Of a DNA stretch of 64,000 bases, positions 22,924 to 34,129 are shown in pieces. The stretch is from Phocoena phocoena (Eukaryota > Chordata > Mammalia > Artiodactyla > Phocoenidae): contig NC_089230.1 in the NCBI RefSeq assembly GCF_963924675.1, positions 2,915,001-2,979,000 on the forward strand, read 5' to 3'. A program made the translations under genes and the position numbers. The notes beneath the pieces were generated by a model, which did not search any database, was not told the DNA's origin, and saw nothing but the letters and a program-made list of their open reading frames with translations. How positions within the stretch are numbered: the first letter of the stretch is position 1; every line of letters starts with the position of its first letter.

Positions 22924-23831
22924 TTAGAGAAGTTCCTTTAGCATTTGTTGTAGAGCTGGTTCGGTGGTGCTGAATTCTCTTAGCTTTTGCTTGTCTGTAA
23001 AGCTTTTGATTTCTCTGTTGAATCTGAATGAGATCCTTGCTGGGTAGAGTAATCTTGGCTGTAGGTTCTTCCCTTTCATCCCTTTAAATATATTGTGCCA
23101 CTGCCTTCTGGCTTGTAGAGTTTCTGCTGAGAAATCAGCTGTTAACCTCATGTGAGTTCCCTTGTATGTTATTTGTCATTTTTCCCTTGTTGCTTTTAAT
23201 AATCTTTCTTTGTCTTTAATTTTTGTCAGTTTGATTACTATGTGTCTCAACATGTTTTTCATTGGGTTTATCCTGCCTCGGACTCTCTGTGCTTCCTGGA
23301 CTTGGGTGGCTATTTCCTTTCCCATGTTAAGGAAGTTTTTGACTATAATCTCTTCAAATATTTTCTCAGTTCCTTTCTCTCTCTCTTCTCCTTCTGGGAC
23401 CCCTATAATGTGAATGTTGTTGTGTTTAATGTTGTCCCAGAGGTCTCTTAGGCTGTTTTCATTTCTTTTCATTCTTTTTTCTTTATTCTGTTCCATGGCA
23501 GTGAATTCCACCATTCTGTCTTCCAGGTCACTTATCCGTTCTTCTGCCTCAGTTATTCTGCTACTGATTCCTTCCAGTGTATTTTTCATTTCAGTTATTG
23601 TATTGTTCATCTCTGTTTGTTTGTTTTCTTTAATTCTTCTGCGTCTTTGTTAAACATTTCTTGCATCTTCTCGATCTTTGCCTCCATTCTTTTTTCGAGG
23701 TCTTGGATCATCTTCACTATCATTATTCTGAATTCTTTTTCTGGAAGGTTGCCTATCTCCACTTCATTTATTTGTTTTTCTGGGGTTTTATCTTGTTCCT
23801 TCATCTGGTACATAGTCCTCTGCTTCTTCAT
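22924..23831 (-). pseudogene. L1 ORF1 (RNA-binding protein) remnant
   Basis: ORF1p is the trimeric RNA-binding chaperone of L1. About 300 codons are readable: a charged N-terminal part and coiled coil (23607-23831 and the first third of 23176-23610, heptads around ISDLEDRMVEF), an RRM-like part containing HIIGVPEGEE, and a C-terminal domain at 22924-23151. There is a frameshift near 23607 and at least one in-frame stop near 23176. Length otherwise fits the family. Confidence 0.9.
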
Positions 23832-24004
23832 TTTGTCTGTCTTTCTGTGAATGTGGTTTTTGTTCCACAGGCTGCAAAACTGTGGTTCTTCTTGCTTCTG
23901 CTGTCTGCCCTCTGGTGGATAAGTCTATCTAAGAGGCTTGTCAGTTCTTATCTTAAGCAAAAGATGTGGTCTAGGAAAATGACTACAGTAATAACACTAC
24001 ATAT

Positions 24005-24245
24005 TTATTAATGTGATATTTCAAGCATTGTGCATGGATTATCCCAATTAGACCTGCACAAATCCTGTGAAATGGTATACCTACTATTTTTTAGTAAACC
24101 CATTTTGCAGATGAGGAAATGGAAACTTAGGACAATTGATAACTCACTTGCCCAGGATAACCAGTTAGCACAGCATGGACCCTGTGTCCATGGACCCAAA
24201 TCTAGCCTGTCTCCAAAGCCCATAGATGTAGCCACACTGTTGTAT
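24005..24245 (+). mobile_element. MIR SINE
   Basis: CCCATTTTGCAGATGAGGAA, AACTCACTTGCCCAGGATAA and CCAGTTAGCACAGCATGG follow the MIR order, and the 5' half has GCATTGTGCATGGATTATCCC. Confidence 0.88.
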
Positions 24246-24387
24246 CACTGTTGTACTGTTCTAGGATAGAACACGAAATTACCCGATGATGTACAACAAA
24301 TGCACAGAGAAGGAGCTTATGACCAGTGAGCACTAGTCCACCGACTTCATAATTACCATTAGTTAATAAAATGATATAAAGTACATT

Positions 24388-27010
24388 ACAAGAAAAGACA
24401 GCTACAGACCAATATCTCTCATGACATAGATGCAAAAATTCTCAACATATTAGCAAATCAAATCCAAAAAAGTATAAAAAGAATTGTACACTTTGACCAA
24501 GTGGGATTTATCCCAAGTAGGCAAGGTTGGTTCAACATTTGAAAATCAATGCATGTAATTCATTAGATCAACAGACTAAAAAGAAAAATCACATGATCAT
24601 GTGATCAGTATCCTGCAATTTTGTATCCTACAATTTTGCAATTTTGCTATATCCTGATTTTCCAGGATCAGTAGATGCAAAAAAAGCATTTGACAAAATC
24701 CTATGCCCATTCATGATAAAAACTCTCAGTAAACTAGAATTAGAAGAGAATTTCCTGAACTTAATAAAGACTGTCTACAAAAATCTACAGCTAAGATCAT
24801 AGTTAGTGGTGAAAACTCAAACCTTTCTCTGTGAGATCAGGTACAAGGCAAGGATGTCCTCTCCCACAACTGCATCTCAACATCATACTAGAAGTTTGTT
24901 TATGCAATTAGACAAGAAAAAGGAAATAAAAGGTATACAGATTGATAAGGAAGACATAACTCTGTCTTTGTTCACAGATGACATGATTGTCTATTTAGAA
25001 AATCTGAAAGAATGAGCAAACAAACAAACAAAACACCTGGAACTAATCAGCAGTTATAGCAAAACTGCAGGATACAAGGTTAATATACAAGTCAGTTGCC
25101 TTACTATATACCAGCAATGAACATGTGGTATTCGAAATTAAAAACACTATAGCATTTACATTTGCACCACGCAAAATGAAATACATAGGTATACCTCTAA
25201 CACAATAGGGACAAGATCTATATAAGGAAAAGTACAAAGTTCTCATGAACAAAATCAAATAACAATAAATGGAGAGATATTTCATGTTCACGGGTAGTAA
25301 GACTCAGTATTGTCAAGATATCAGTTCTTCCCAACTTGATCTATAGATTTAGTGCAATCCCAATCAAAACCTCAGCAAGTTGTTTTGTTGATATCAACAA
25401 ACTGGTTCTAAAGTTTATATAGAAAGTAAAAGACCAGAATAGTCAATACAATATTGAAGTAGAAGAACGCAGTTGGAGGTTTGACACTACCCTATGAAGC
25501 TACAGTAGTCAAGGTGGTGTGGTATTGGTGGAAGAATAGACAAATAGATGAATGGAATGGAATAGAAAGCCCAGAGACAGACACATAAATCTAGCTAACT
25601 GCTCTTCAGCAAAGGGATAAAGGCAATGCAGATAAGCAAAGATAGCCTTTTCAATGTTCATGCTATAACAATTGCAACATGCAACAAAGTGAACTTGGAC
25701 ATAGGCATTACACTTCTCACAAAAATTAACTTAAAACGGATCATAGACCTAAATGTAAAATGCAAAACTGTAAAACTCCTAGAAGATAACATAGGAGAAA
25801 ACGTAGGTGACCTTGGTATGGTGATGACTTTTTAGATACAACATCAAAGGCACAATCCAGGAAATAACTAATTAATAAGCTTGGCTTCACTAAAATTTAA
25901 AACTTCTGCTCTGTGAAAGGCAATGTCAAGAGAACGAGAGGGCAAGCCACAAGACTAGGAGAATACATTCGCAAAAGACAACATCTACTAAAGGAGTGTT
26001 ATACAAAAACATATAAAGAACTCTTAAATCTCAACAATAAGAAAACAAACAACTGCATTTTAAAAACGGGCTAAAGACTGTAATAGACTCCTCACCAAAG
26101 AAGATATACAGGTGGTAAATAAACATGTGAAGAGATGCTCCATGTCATATGTCGTCAAGGAATTGCAAATTAAAACAATAATGAGATATCACTGCACACC
26201 TATTAGAATAGCCAAAATCTGCAACGCTGATAACACCAAATGCTGGTGACGATGCAGAGTAACAGGAACTCTCATTCGTCACTGGTGGGAATGCAAATTG
26301 TACAGCTACTTTGGAAGACAGTTCGGTGGGTTCTTACAAAACTGTACATACTCTTACCATACGACCCAGCAATCACACTCCTTGTCATCTACCCAAAGGA
26401 GTGGAAAACTATGTCCACACAAAAATCTGCACATGGATGTTTATAGCAGCTTTATTCATAATTGCCAGAACTTGGAAGCATGTCCATCAGTAGGTGATGG
26501 ATAAACACACTGTGGTACCTGCAGGCAAAGGAATATTATTCAACACCAAAAAAATAGAGCTGTCAAGTCATGAAAAGACATAGAGGAAACTTAAATGCAT
26601 ATTACTAAGTGAAAGAAGGCAATCTGTAAGTGTACATACTGTGTGATTCCAACTGTATGACATTGTGGAAAAGGCAAAACTAGGGAGACAGTGAAAAGAT
26701 CAGTGGTTGCCAGGGGTTGGGGTCGGGAGAGATGGATAGGCGGAGCACAGAGGATTTTTAAGGCAGTGAAAATACTCCGTACGATATTATAATGTTGATT
26801 GTATGTCATTATACATTTGTTCAAACCCATAAACCACCAAGAGTGAACCTTAATGTAAACTACGGACTTTGTGTTGAAGTAGGTTCATCCTTGGTAACAA
26901 ATATAGGTCCCTGGTGAGTGACGTTGATAAACAACGAGGCTGTACCAAATCTGTACCTTCCCCTCAATCATGTTGTGGACCTAAATCCGCTCTAAAAAAT
27001 AAAGCCTTCA
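24388..27010 (+). mobile_element. Older L1 LINE, 5'-truncated
   Basis: ORF2 from the reverse-transcriptase region onward (GCTACAGACCAATATCTCTC; GATGCAAAAAAAGCATTTGAC) to an L1M-type 3' UTR ending GCTCTAAAAAATAAAGCCTT near 27010. Diverged more than the L1 at 18-24 kb. A 63-bp insertion at 24611-24673 is flanked by GATCAGTA repeats. Confidence 0.9.
24806..25015 (+). pseudogene. L1 ORF2 reverse-transcriptase remnant
   Basis: The longest open piece of this L1's ORF2. It covers the motif around the catalytic aspartates, which here reads FTDD at 24971-24982 instead of FADD, then [11 protein letters not shown] before a stop. The upstream part is frame-shifted. Not functional. Confidence 0.85.
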
Positions 27011-28229
27011 TTAGAAACAAGACAAAACTATAAACCGTAGAACACAACATTTATTTGTATGCTGAAAATAAGAAGGCTTCTTTCTACATTTCCCAATTTA
27101 GAAAAATGATAGAAAGTGACTCTCAAGCCCGAAAGTCCATTTCTGATCACTGCTTTTGGCAACGTGTAAGTATTTTCCCCTGGAGCCTTTCTGCACAAGG
27201 ACCCTTCAGGTGAATTTGAAGCCTGGTGGGTGAAGCTCGCACCGAGCTGTGAGAAAGCCTCCCGGCCTTTCATCTGGCCCGTGGGTCTCTGCCGGCCTCG
27301 AGCTCCTGTTTGGTTTGCCTGCACCCCGGCAAATATATCTCCGACTCAATATTGTTGCTCCAGAGCTGACCTAAGGAGGAGACTGTTCACAGAAAGGCGA
27401 GAAAAAAACAAAGCTGAAATGAGGCAAGACCCCTCTTAACATGAAAAGGAGAAGTGCCACTTGAAATTAAATTCAAAATGAGTTTAAGGTGGTCCCTCTA
27501 ACAGTTTGTCAACAGAGAGGATAAATGAGTGTGAACAAGCCAGGCTTTAGAAGAATGACAGGGAGGAAATTAAAGAAACAGAAAATAAGAGTGGGACGTG
27601 GCCAGCCTGCGTAATTCATGCTCGTATCTGTGGCCTGCAGTGTGGGCAGCTGTACCATTTTTGCCTGCGTGGTTTCATGTTTTCTTTCTAAAACCACATT
27701 GCACTGGGTTGTGGTTTCTGTGGGCGAAGTGATCCAAGCGGACGTGTGAGCACGGTCACCGGTATGAAGGGCCGGGCGATGTTTAACCAGTAAGCCTCAC
27801 AGAAATCCCCAAAGGGATGCCCTTGAGATGCTGAAACCAGGTCACGTGGGTGGCAAGCAGCTTGGCCCACGTGGCCATAGGTCTCCTTTGAGAGGCCTTG
27901 TGTCACCTCCCGGAAACCCAGACACCAAGCAGTCTTGCTTTTCATAGACACGACAGTTGTACTTTCTGCTGCTTGGGGGCAGCTCGGAAGGCCTGGGATG
28001 AGGCCGCCTGTCATTTTGGTGGAAGTTGGGCCCCTCTGCCAGCCGCTCAGTGCCTGCATTCTGACATCTAGCCCTTGACCACGTGGGTGGACTGGCTTTG
28101 CCGGGAATGATGTAATGTACTTGTGTGCACAGATGTGGGAGTATTAGCAAATTTGCTCCTTTTTGTATTTGTTGGGATAGATCCTGCACCCCCATCAGAA
28201 AGCAGCACACCCGACCCCATACCTACACG
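27011..28229. other. Unique sequence
   Basis: No recognised repeat. The overlapping minus-strand frames at 27688-28210 lack recognisable domains. Confidence 0.4.
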
Positions 28230-28405
28230 GCATCAGTAGTTTCCAAGAGCGGTCCTGACCAGAGCAACCCCGGCGGACTTTTAGAAATGCAGATTCTCAG
28301 GCTCAGAGCACACTCACTGAATCGGAAACTCTGGGCTGGGGCCAGCAGTCTGCTTTAAGAAGCCCCCCCGGTGATTCTGATGCAGGCTCGAGTGTGAGAA
28401 CCAGG
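28230..28405 (+). mobile_element. MER5-type hAT DNA transposon (MITE)
   Basis: AGAAATGCAGATTCTCAGGC, then ACTGAATCGGAAACTCTGGG, AAGAAGCCCCCCCGGTGATT and CTGATGCAGGCTCGAGTGTGAGAACCAG, the MER5A layout. A nonautonomous, long-dead hAT-Charlie relative. Confidence 0.85.
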
Positions 28406-29344
28406 GCCCCGGCCAGCACCCTGCTCGGGGGGTTAACTGTCCCATTTGATTGTAGGAACGGGGTCCACTTCTGGATTTGCCAGTGGGCACCTGCTTGCCT
28501 TTAGGCAATGCGCACCAGGGCTTGCCTCTGAAGGTGGGTCTTTTCCATTTTGCCCGCCAGCCCCAGGGGCGGGGGGGGGGGGGGCTCTCGCTGCTGCCCC
28601 CACCCCATGCCTTTGCTGTAGGACACCTGCACTCCAATCAGCCATCAGGTGGCCGGGCTCTGAGGTGTCTCCTTACTGGTGGCAGTGGACTTGGCCTGTC
28701 CAGTTACCCGGCGACAAGTGGAGCGTATCATGAGAAATTCATTGCTGGTTAAGCTGTTGGCCCCTGTGCTAACGCCGCCGACCCTGGTTCATTAGCACGA
28801 GTCTGAGCCCTGGGGGCTGCTGCAGTGAGCCTGCGAGGTGCCTCTCCTGCCGGGAGGAGCGGGGAGAGGAGGAGACCTGGGATGTGAACAAGTGTGTGTG
28901 GGAATCCCAGCTCCGCACTCCCTAGAATACAGGTCCCGGGCCCTCCCAGCACAGGGTGGTGACCAAAACTGGTTCCCGGAGGAGTTTGCATGTGCTTCCG
29001 GATCGCATGAATTGCATACACCCTGAACCCTCTGCAGGGCTTCGACTTCAGTCTTACACCCTGTTATTACTAATAACGGCTGCCGACAGCCCTCACACGT
29101 TCTACCCAGGATTCCACGCGCTTTTAGGGTACCCGGTGGGCTTTCAGCTCTTCCTCTGCTCAGTTAAGTGAGATCCGTTGTTTTGTCTCCACAGCACGAG
29201 AGGTAGAACTGGCACCGGCCAGGCTCTGTGTAAACGCTGTCCCGGGAGAGGAGAGGAGAATTAGCTGGAGAGAAAGCAAGGGGAGGGAAGGAGAGGGGAA
29301 AGTAGCGAACGTAACACAAGGTGCAGAGCAATGTGGCAGCGTTT
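28406..29344. other. Unique GC-rich sequence with a 14-G run
   Basis: A run of 14 G lies at 28571-28584. A short MIR-like fragment may lie at 29065-29130 (ATAACGGCTGCCGACAGCCC). The open frames overlap in several phases and look like chance. Confidence 0.4.
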
Positions 29345-29532
29345 CAGCCGTCTCTGCTGTGCGACAAAGTGCCCCCAAGCCCAGTGGCTTCAAACAACAC
29401 TGGACTGTTTCTAAGCGCCGCTTGGGGCTCTAGTGGAGGATTCTTTCATCGGTCTCCCCGAGGCTCAATCACGTGGCTGCATCTAGCTGGGAGCTGGGTT
29501 GACTCTATTACATCTGAGATGGCTTTAGACTT
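29345..29532 (-). mobile_element. Degraded interspersed repeat, probably LTR-derived
   Basis: CTGCTGTGCGACAAAGTGCC, AGTGGCTTCAAACAACA and TCACGTGGCTGCATCTAGC follow the order of a common mammalian repeat in reverse, but I cannot name the subfamily. It is cut by the pyrimidine tract that follows. Confidence 0.35.
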
Positions 29533-29673
29533 CTTTCTCTCTGTCTCTGTCTCTATTTTTGTGCCTTTCTCTCTCTCTCTGTTTTTTTCTCTCTCTCTGT
29601 TTCTGTCTCTGCCTCTCTCTCCCTCTGTCTTTCTCTGCCCACCCCCTTTCTCTCTCTCTCTCTCTCTCTCTGG
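29533..29673. repeat. Pyrimidine (CT)n low-complexity tract
   Basis: About 140 bases of C/T on the plus strand with a pure (TC) run at about 29648-29671. The 279-codon frame at 29321-30160 crosses this tract, which gives its Leu/Ser/Phe stretch. Confidence 0.9.
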
Positions 29674-30009
29674 CAGGGCATCCATGTTTCCTAAATGGTG
29701 CCTGTCTTCTAAGAAAGAGGCAGCTGAAACTGGCTGTGCTCTTCAGGCCTGGGTTTGGAAGTCTCAGAATTTCACTCTGTCATCTTCTGTGAATCAGGAA
29801 GTCACAGGGCTGCCCAGGTGCAGAGGAGGGAAATCCATCCCACCTCTTGATGGAAGCAGCCACATGTCTGTGCAAAGATGGAGAAGTTGGGGCTGCCTTC
29901 GGAGACCAGCTCCCAGGGCTGCAAGCCTGCTCCTGTGTACTCCCGGCCGAAACCCTCCCACGGCTTCACGTGTCGTAAAAGCCAAGGTCCTGTCTCATCT
30001 GCAAGCTGA

Positions 30010-30168
30010 CTTGTTTATTTGCTTCTTGTCTGCTGTCTGTCTTTCTTCACCTGGATGCAGGTTCCTTGTGGGCAGGCATTTCTATCCGTTTGTTGCCTGC
30101 TGTCCTCAATGCCCAGCGTGGTGCCGGGCACGTAGGAAGAACTCAACAAATGTTTGTTGAATGAGTAA
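30010..30168 (+). mobile_element. L2 LINE 3' end
   Basis: CCTTGTGGGCAGGCATTTCT, CAATGCCCAGCGTGGTGCCG, and ACTCAACAAATGTTTGTTGAATGAGT: canonical L2 terminus. Confidence 0.85.
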
Positions 30169-30222
30169 AAAAAAGTACACATTCGAGTAAATCCAGACAT
30201 ATGTTTTTATCTAACTGCCAGA

Positions 30223-30237
<15 letters not shown>

Positions 30238-30266
<29 letters not shown>

Positions 30267-30456
30267 GGTATGCGGGCCTTTCACTGTTGTGGCCTCTCCC
30301 ATTGCGGAGCACAGGCTCCGGACACGCAGGCTCAGCGGCCATGGCTCACGGGCCCAGCCGCTCCGCGGCATGTGGGATCCTCCCGGACCGGGGCACAAAC
30401 CCGTGTCCCCTGCATCGGCAGGCGGACTCTCAACCACTGCGCCACCAGGGAAGCCC
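30238..30456 (-). mobile_element. CHR-family SINE, young short form, in a pseudogene poly(A) tail
   Basis: T-run to 30263, GCGGTATGCGGGCC, the full short-form body, and CACCAGGGAAGCCC at the right. The target CCAGATTGTATTTTTTTT is duplicated at 30218-30237 and 30457-30475. The target is itself the T-run side of the processed pseudogene to the right, so this insertion is the later event. Confidence 0.94.
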
Positions 30457-30470
30457 CCAGATTGTATTTT

Positions 30471-30920
30471 TTTTTCTTGTGGGTGGCAATACTTTATTTT
30501 GGTGTAAAGACAAGAAGCTGGAAAATACACTGTATTTAAACCTTTCTTGGTTCCCCTTCACACTGTGGAAACCCCTCCCCCCAGAGCTAATCTGTCCAAA
30601 CTCAAATACTTAAAAATTACAGCAGCAAAACAAAAGCATAGAAAACATAAAACCAGGTGGAGAAGGTAGCCGGGCTAGTAGTGTCACTTGGTGTGGACGA
30701 CTGAGGTGCTGAACAGAAGCTTCTGTTTCTGTGTTTTTCTTTTCTTTCCTCCTTTCTCTGCAGAGAGGGCATCTGAAGCAGCTGGCGCATCCAGTCGACA
30801 GTGTCATAGATACCGCTCTCACTTCCGCTCACCTGTGAGTTCAACATCTGTGAACTGGCTCTGCAGCCTTCTCTGGTCTCTAAGGAAACCCTAGAGATAC
30901 TCTCAGGTGACATTGAGAGC
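30471..30920 (-). pseudogene. 5'-truncated processed pseudogene, parent gene not recognised
   Basis: On the minus strand a 450-bp unit ends in AATAAA (in CCAAAATAAAGTATTGCC, about 20 nt before the tail) and a poly(A) tract, the signature of a retrocopied mRNA. AGATTGTATTTT at 30459-30470 and 30921-30932 is the target-site duplication. A minus-strand open frame (within 30617-31030) covers it and ends in a hydrophobic stretch, TWFYVFYAFVLLL, suggesting a membrane-anchored C-terminus, with GIYDTVDWMRQLLQM upstream. The 3' UTR follows the stop. Truncated at its 5' end, so not a functional gene. It could also be a retrocopied noncoding RNA. Confidence 0.7.
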
Positions 30921-30973
30921 AGATTGTATTTTATAAGCATGCCCTGAAGGATGCTGTATAAGACAATACCCCG

Positions 30974-31083
30974 TGGGACTTCCCTGGTGGTCCAGTGGTT
31001 AGGACTCCGCGCTTCCCCTGCAGGGGGCACAGGTTCTACCCCCGGTCAGGGAACTAAGATCGCACATGCCGCTCAAAAAAAAA
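30974..31083 (+). mobile_element. CHR-family SINE, older short form
   Basis: GGGACTTCCCTGGTGGTCCAGTGG start, a B-box-like GGTTCTACCCCC, GGGAACTAAGATCGCACATGCC, then an A-tail. A short AGACAA repeat at 30961-30966 and 31084-31089 may be the target duplication. Confidence 0.88.
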
Positions 31084-32779
31084 GACAAGGCCCTTAACTT
31101 CTGGTTGTTGTGACATATGTGAGACAGAAAATATGCTGAGTCTGGCTGGGTTGAGGTTTTGAAGAAAACGTGTAACTGAGCTGAGAGCCCAGCATGACTG
31201 GAGGGGGGGGGGTCCCATGTACCCTGGCTACCGCAGTGCGCAGAACTCAGCCCGCACGGGACAGTGGGGCATTGCCTGTGCCGTCATCCACAGTGAACAA
31301 TGACACAACACCCAGGCCCGTGGGTGCTGGAAGGCAGCACCGCGTGGGACCAGACTGGGCCTGTTGCATCCCAGGATTTATCAGCGAAGCTTCTCTTCCT
31401 GTTAAACTAGTGTTCAACCTTAGAGCGATGACTCTCGCCTTCCCCGGTATCTTGTTAATTTGTGAATTCTTATCAAGTGAATCTTTTTTTCTCCTTTTTC
31501 TGGTTGGTAAACAAAAACGTGGCAGTTTTAAGATGAAAATATGTTAATATCATATAGCAATAAAGTAGCTATAGCTCTTCAGGGGATCTCCAGAGCTGAG
31601 TTCTTTCCTTCCGTTGCCTTTGTTTTGGGGTGAGTGGTAGTTAAGCCACTCAGCTAGAACCTGAGTTGAGTCTATTTACAGAGTGTGATAAATGGCAAAC
31701 ACCAGGTTCTAATTCTCGAAGCTTCGTCCGTGGCATTTTGTTCAACAATAGGGCCCTTACATTTGGGAGGACCGTTAGTTTTTACACTACAGGGAAGACC
31801 CCTGCTGATGTTTTCAGACGGATGGAGGTAACAACAAGTGATAGTAATAGTGTGTCTAGGATGATAGTAATAAGGAATTCTTTATGCTTCTAAAACACCA
31901 AGAATGTCGGAAAGACGTGAGAGATTCTTTTAGAAGCCCTTATCTAGCCATTCTTTACTTCTTTTTATTTTTCACTTCTTTTAAATTGTCATTTTTACCT
32001 ACCTTTCACAATTTTGAAGGCTTTATAGTTTAGCGGTGAAGTTTTGTCAATCCACTCGGTTAGAGCACACACTCGCTCTTAGTGGATAATGTTGAAATCT
32101 GCATTTCCTTAAATGTAAATGGAAAAAAATATTTGCTGTTGATTTATCAGGAATAATAAAACTTCTCTAACTTCAAAAATGAAAAGACAAAATGATTATC
32201 ATTATGTTAAATATAGTCTAATTTGATTTGACCCAGTTTTAATGAATCTGAAATTGCAAAATATATTAGTTCAACTTTTCTAATGATAAGTTAATTTTCT
32301 TGACAGTCTGTCTGTCCATCCTTATTTTGACCAGAGGGCTGTGCCGAAAGCATATCTAGATATTCTGAGAAGCAGTAAAATAATACGGCTTTTGAATACT
32401 TAGTTCTATGTTTTACAAATATTGTTCATCGCTAATATTCACAGAAAAGAACTTCAAGAACCAGAGATAATTTTCCTCTAAAAATGATGCGAAATAACAG
32501 TACATTTGGGGCATCTTATTATGTGCGGGCGTTTGTTACATGTGGAGAAACCAGACAGATATAAAGACTACATTTATTTGAGAGGGGGAAAAGTTATGTC
32601 AACTACCAAATACCAAATAGACATGCGACAATATGTTTTTAACTCCAGAAATATTGAAATACATGATAATATCTCCAAATAAGAAGTGTTTTATTTTTGT
32701 GAAATGCTTTTGTGCAATGAGGTGTCTCTTCTTCAGAGCTCACCGGCTGTTGGAATTGAGGATTTATTGTTCTTTACAG

Positions 32780-32828
32780 ACCCTGATGTCTCCCCCAGCA
32801 TCAGCACGGGAGACAGCCCCCTCCCTGG
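32780..32828 (+). other. Candidate 49-nt exon
   Basis: Acceptor TTTATTGTTCTTTACAG (AG at 32778-32779) and a near-perfect donor CTGG|GTAAGT at 32829. Two frames are open. The donor is among the best matches in the window. Product unknown; noncoding exon or chance are possible. Confidence 0.27.
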
Positions 32829-33451
32829 GTAAGTGACAGAAGACGTCTCAGTGCGGCCTGGAAAGCTTAAGGTTATTTATCCACTTGATAACCAAACCAG
32901 GACTGAGCGTGGTGAAAAGCGGTCTTCCTCCCCAAGACGTTCACTGCACAATCTCTAAGTTTGTGGGCTTGATAATTACGCTGTCCGTGAGACGGCCTTT
33001 TCTCTGTGGAGATGAAGCTGGCTGTGTATTACTGCTGTCTGTGTGCTTTGTCCTTCATTTTATCAGCATCCTTCATCTGTACTTTAATACTCACCCTAAA
33101 CGGCTCTTCATTAAACGTGGAAGGAACACTTTAGAATGATTTTTGCAGATGCTGCTAAGAGGTAAAAAATACAGAGCCCTTTCTGCAGCTCCCATAATTG
33201 GACTTGAAAAGAATCTTGGAGTTCCAGGGTCCCCCAGGGTGTGGACAACCCCCTAGAATAGACAGAAAAGGGTTTTTGCCCCGTTTTTCTTGCAATTTCA
33301 GCAGGCAAATCACCCGCTGCAAAGAGTTTCCTCCTTTTTCACGTTGTAAAATAAAAGGTGGAGAGACTCTGACTGGCTTTTACAAGATAGAGGTGGTGTT
33401 GGCGTGAAAAATAAAGTTCCCTAAGAAGAGGCTGCATGCTGTCCCTTCTAG

Positions 33452-33501
33452 GACGAGGTGTGGACGCTGTGAGCCGCTTCCCGGTGCCTGAGCCCGAGGG
33501 G
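33452..33501 (+). other. Candidate 50-nt exon
   Basis: Acceptor GCTGTCCCTTCTAG (AG at 33450-33451) and donor GAGGGG|GTGAGT at 33502. One frame is open (ends VPEPEG), the same frame as the 96-codon open frame at 33436-33726. No family recognised. Confidence 0.25.
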
Positions 33502-34129
33502 GTGAGTCGTGGGTGCTCAGGCCATAAACAGCCTTCAGGGCACTTAAAGCATCTGCATTTTGTGGGCGTCGGCAGAACGCACTGGCTTTCTCACCGCCAT
33601 CTGTGCTTTGTGTCTGAGACTCCCTTTGAACATTTGCCTTGGCTTGTAAACACTGCCATTTATTCCACTTCCGGTTTCAAGTCGATGCCATTTTGCCACA
33701 TGCGCTTGCGGTCTGTCCGTTCCTAAAAAAAATCTTCATTTTTGTTCACCAGACTCGGCTTTTCTTGCTGGTTTTAGGGCCCCCCTGAGAGCGGGCACTT
33801 CCGCTGATGACGAGGGCGAGGATGGCGGCCCCTTTAGACCTCACATTCAACCCCAAAGCCTCACGTTAGAGCGCTCTCCAGTCAGCCTCAAACGCACTTT
33901 TCTTCGTTGTTGACTCATCAGGGCTGAGTCAGGGCAGAGGAGGTAGACCCGGTGTCCCCGCCCGTCATTTACAGGGCATCTGAGAAAACGCATTGTTTCA
34001 GGGTTTGTTCCTGAGAGAAACCCACCTCCCTACATGGGCTGCTTCCTGGAGGATTCCTCCTTCTTCTGTAGTTCGTGCTTCATCGATTTCTTCATTGTGT
34101 GAGGTGAGCAGAAATAGGTCTAAAGATGA

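Larger units (their letters stand above)
17951..23943 (-). mobile_element. Near-complete L1 LINE, decayed
   Basis: The reverse complement of a mammalian L1 from 3' UTR (17951-18170) through ORF2 and ORF1 to part of the 5' UTR (23835-23943). An 8-bp direct repeat GTTCTTAT at 17943-17950 and 23944-23951 fits as the target-site duplication and sets both ends. Removing three SINEs leaves about 5.2 kb, so only the upstream part of the 5' UTR is missing. Both ORFs contain frameshifts and stops, so the copy is dead. Confidence 0.92.
31090..34125. other. Repeat-poor unique sequence
   Basis: Three kilobases with no repeat that I can name. AT-rich between 31900 and 32700, then mixed. It contains the two exon-like intervals listed separately and enhancer-like stretches at about 32850-33160 and 33530-33720. 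A (G)10 run lies at 31203-31212. Confidence 0.5.

Noticed and set aside
29321..30160. 279-codon open frame, the longest in the window
   Set aside because: It crosses an LTR-like repeat, a (CT)n tract and an L2 end. The translated Ser/Leu/Phe run comes from the microsatellite.
30764..30834. Perfect-looking exon with TTTCTCTGCAG acceptor and ACCT|GTGAGT donor on the plus strand
   Set aside because: It lies inside the minus-strand processed pseudogene, so the signals are accidental.
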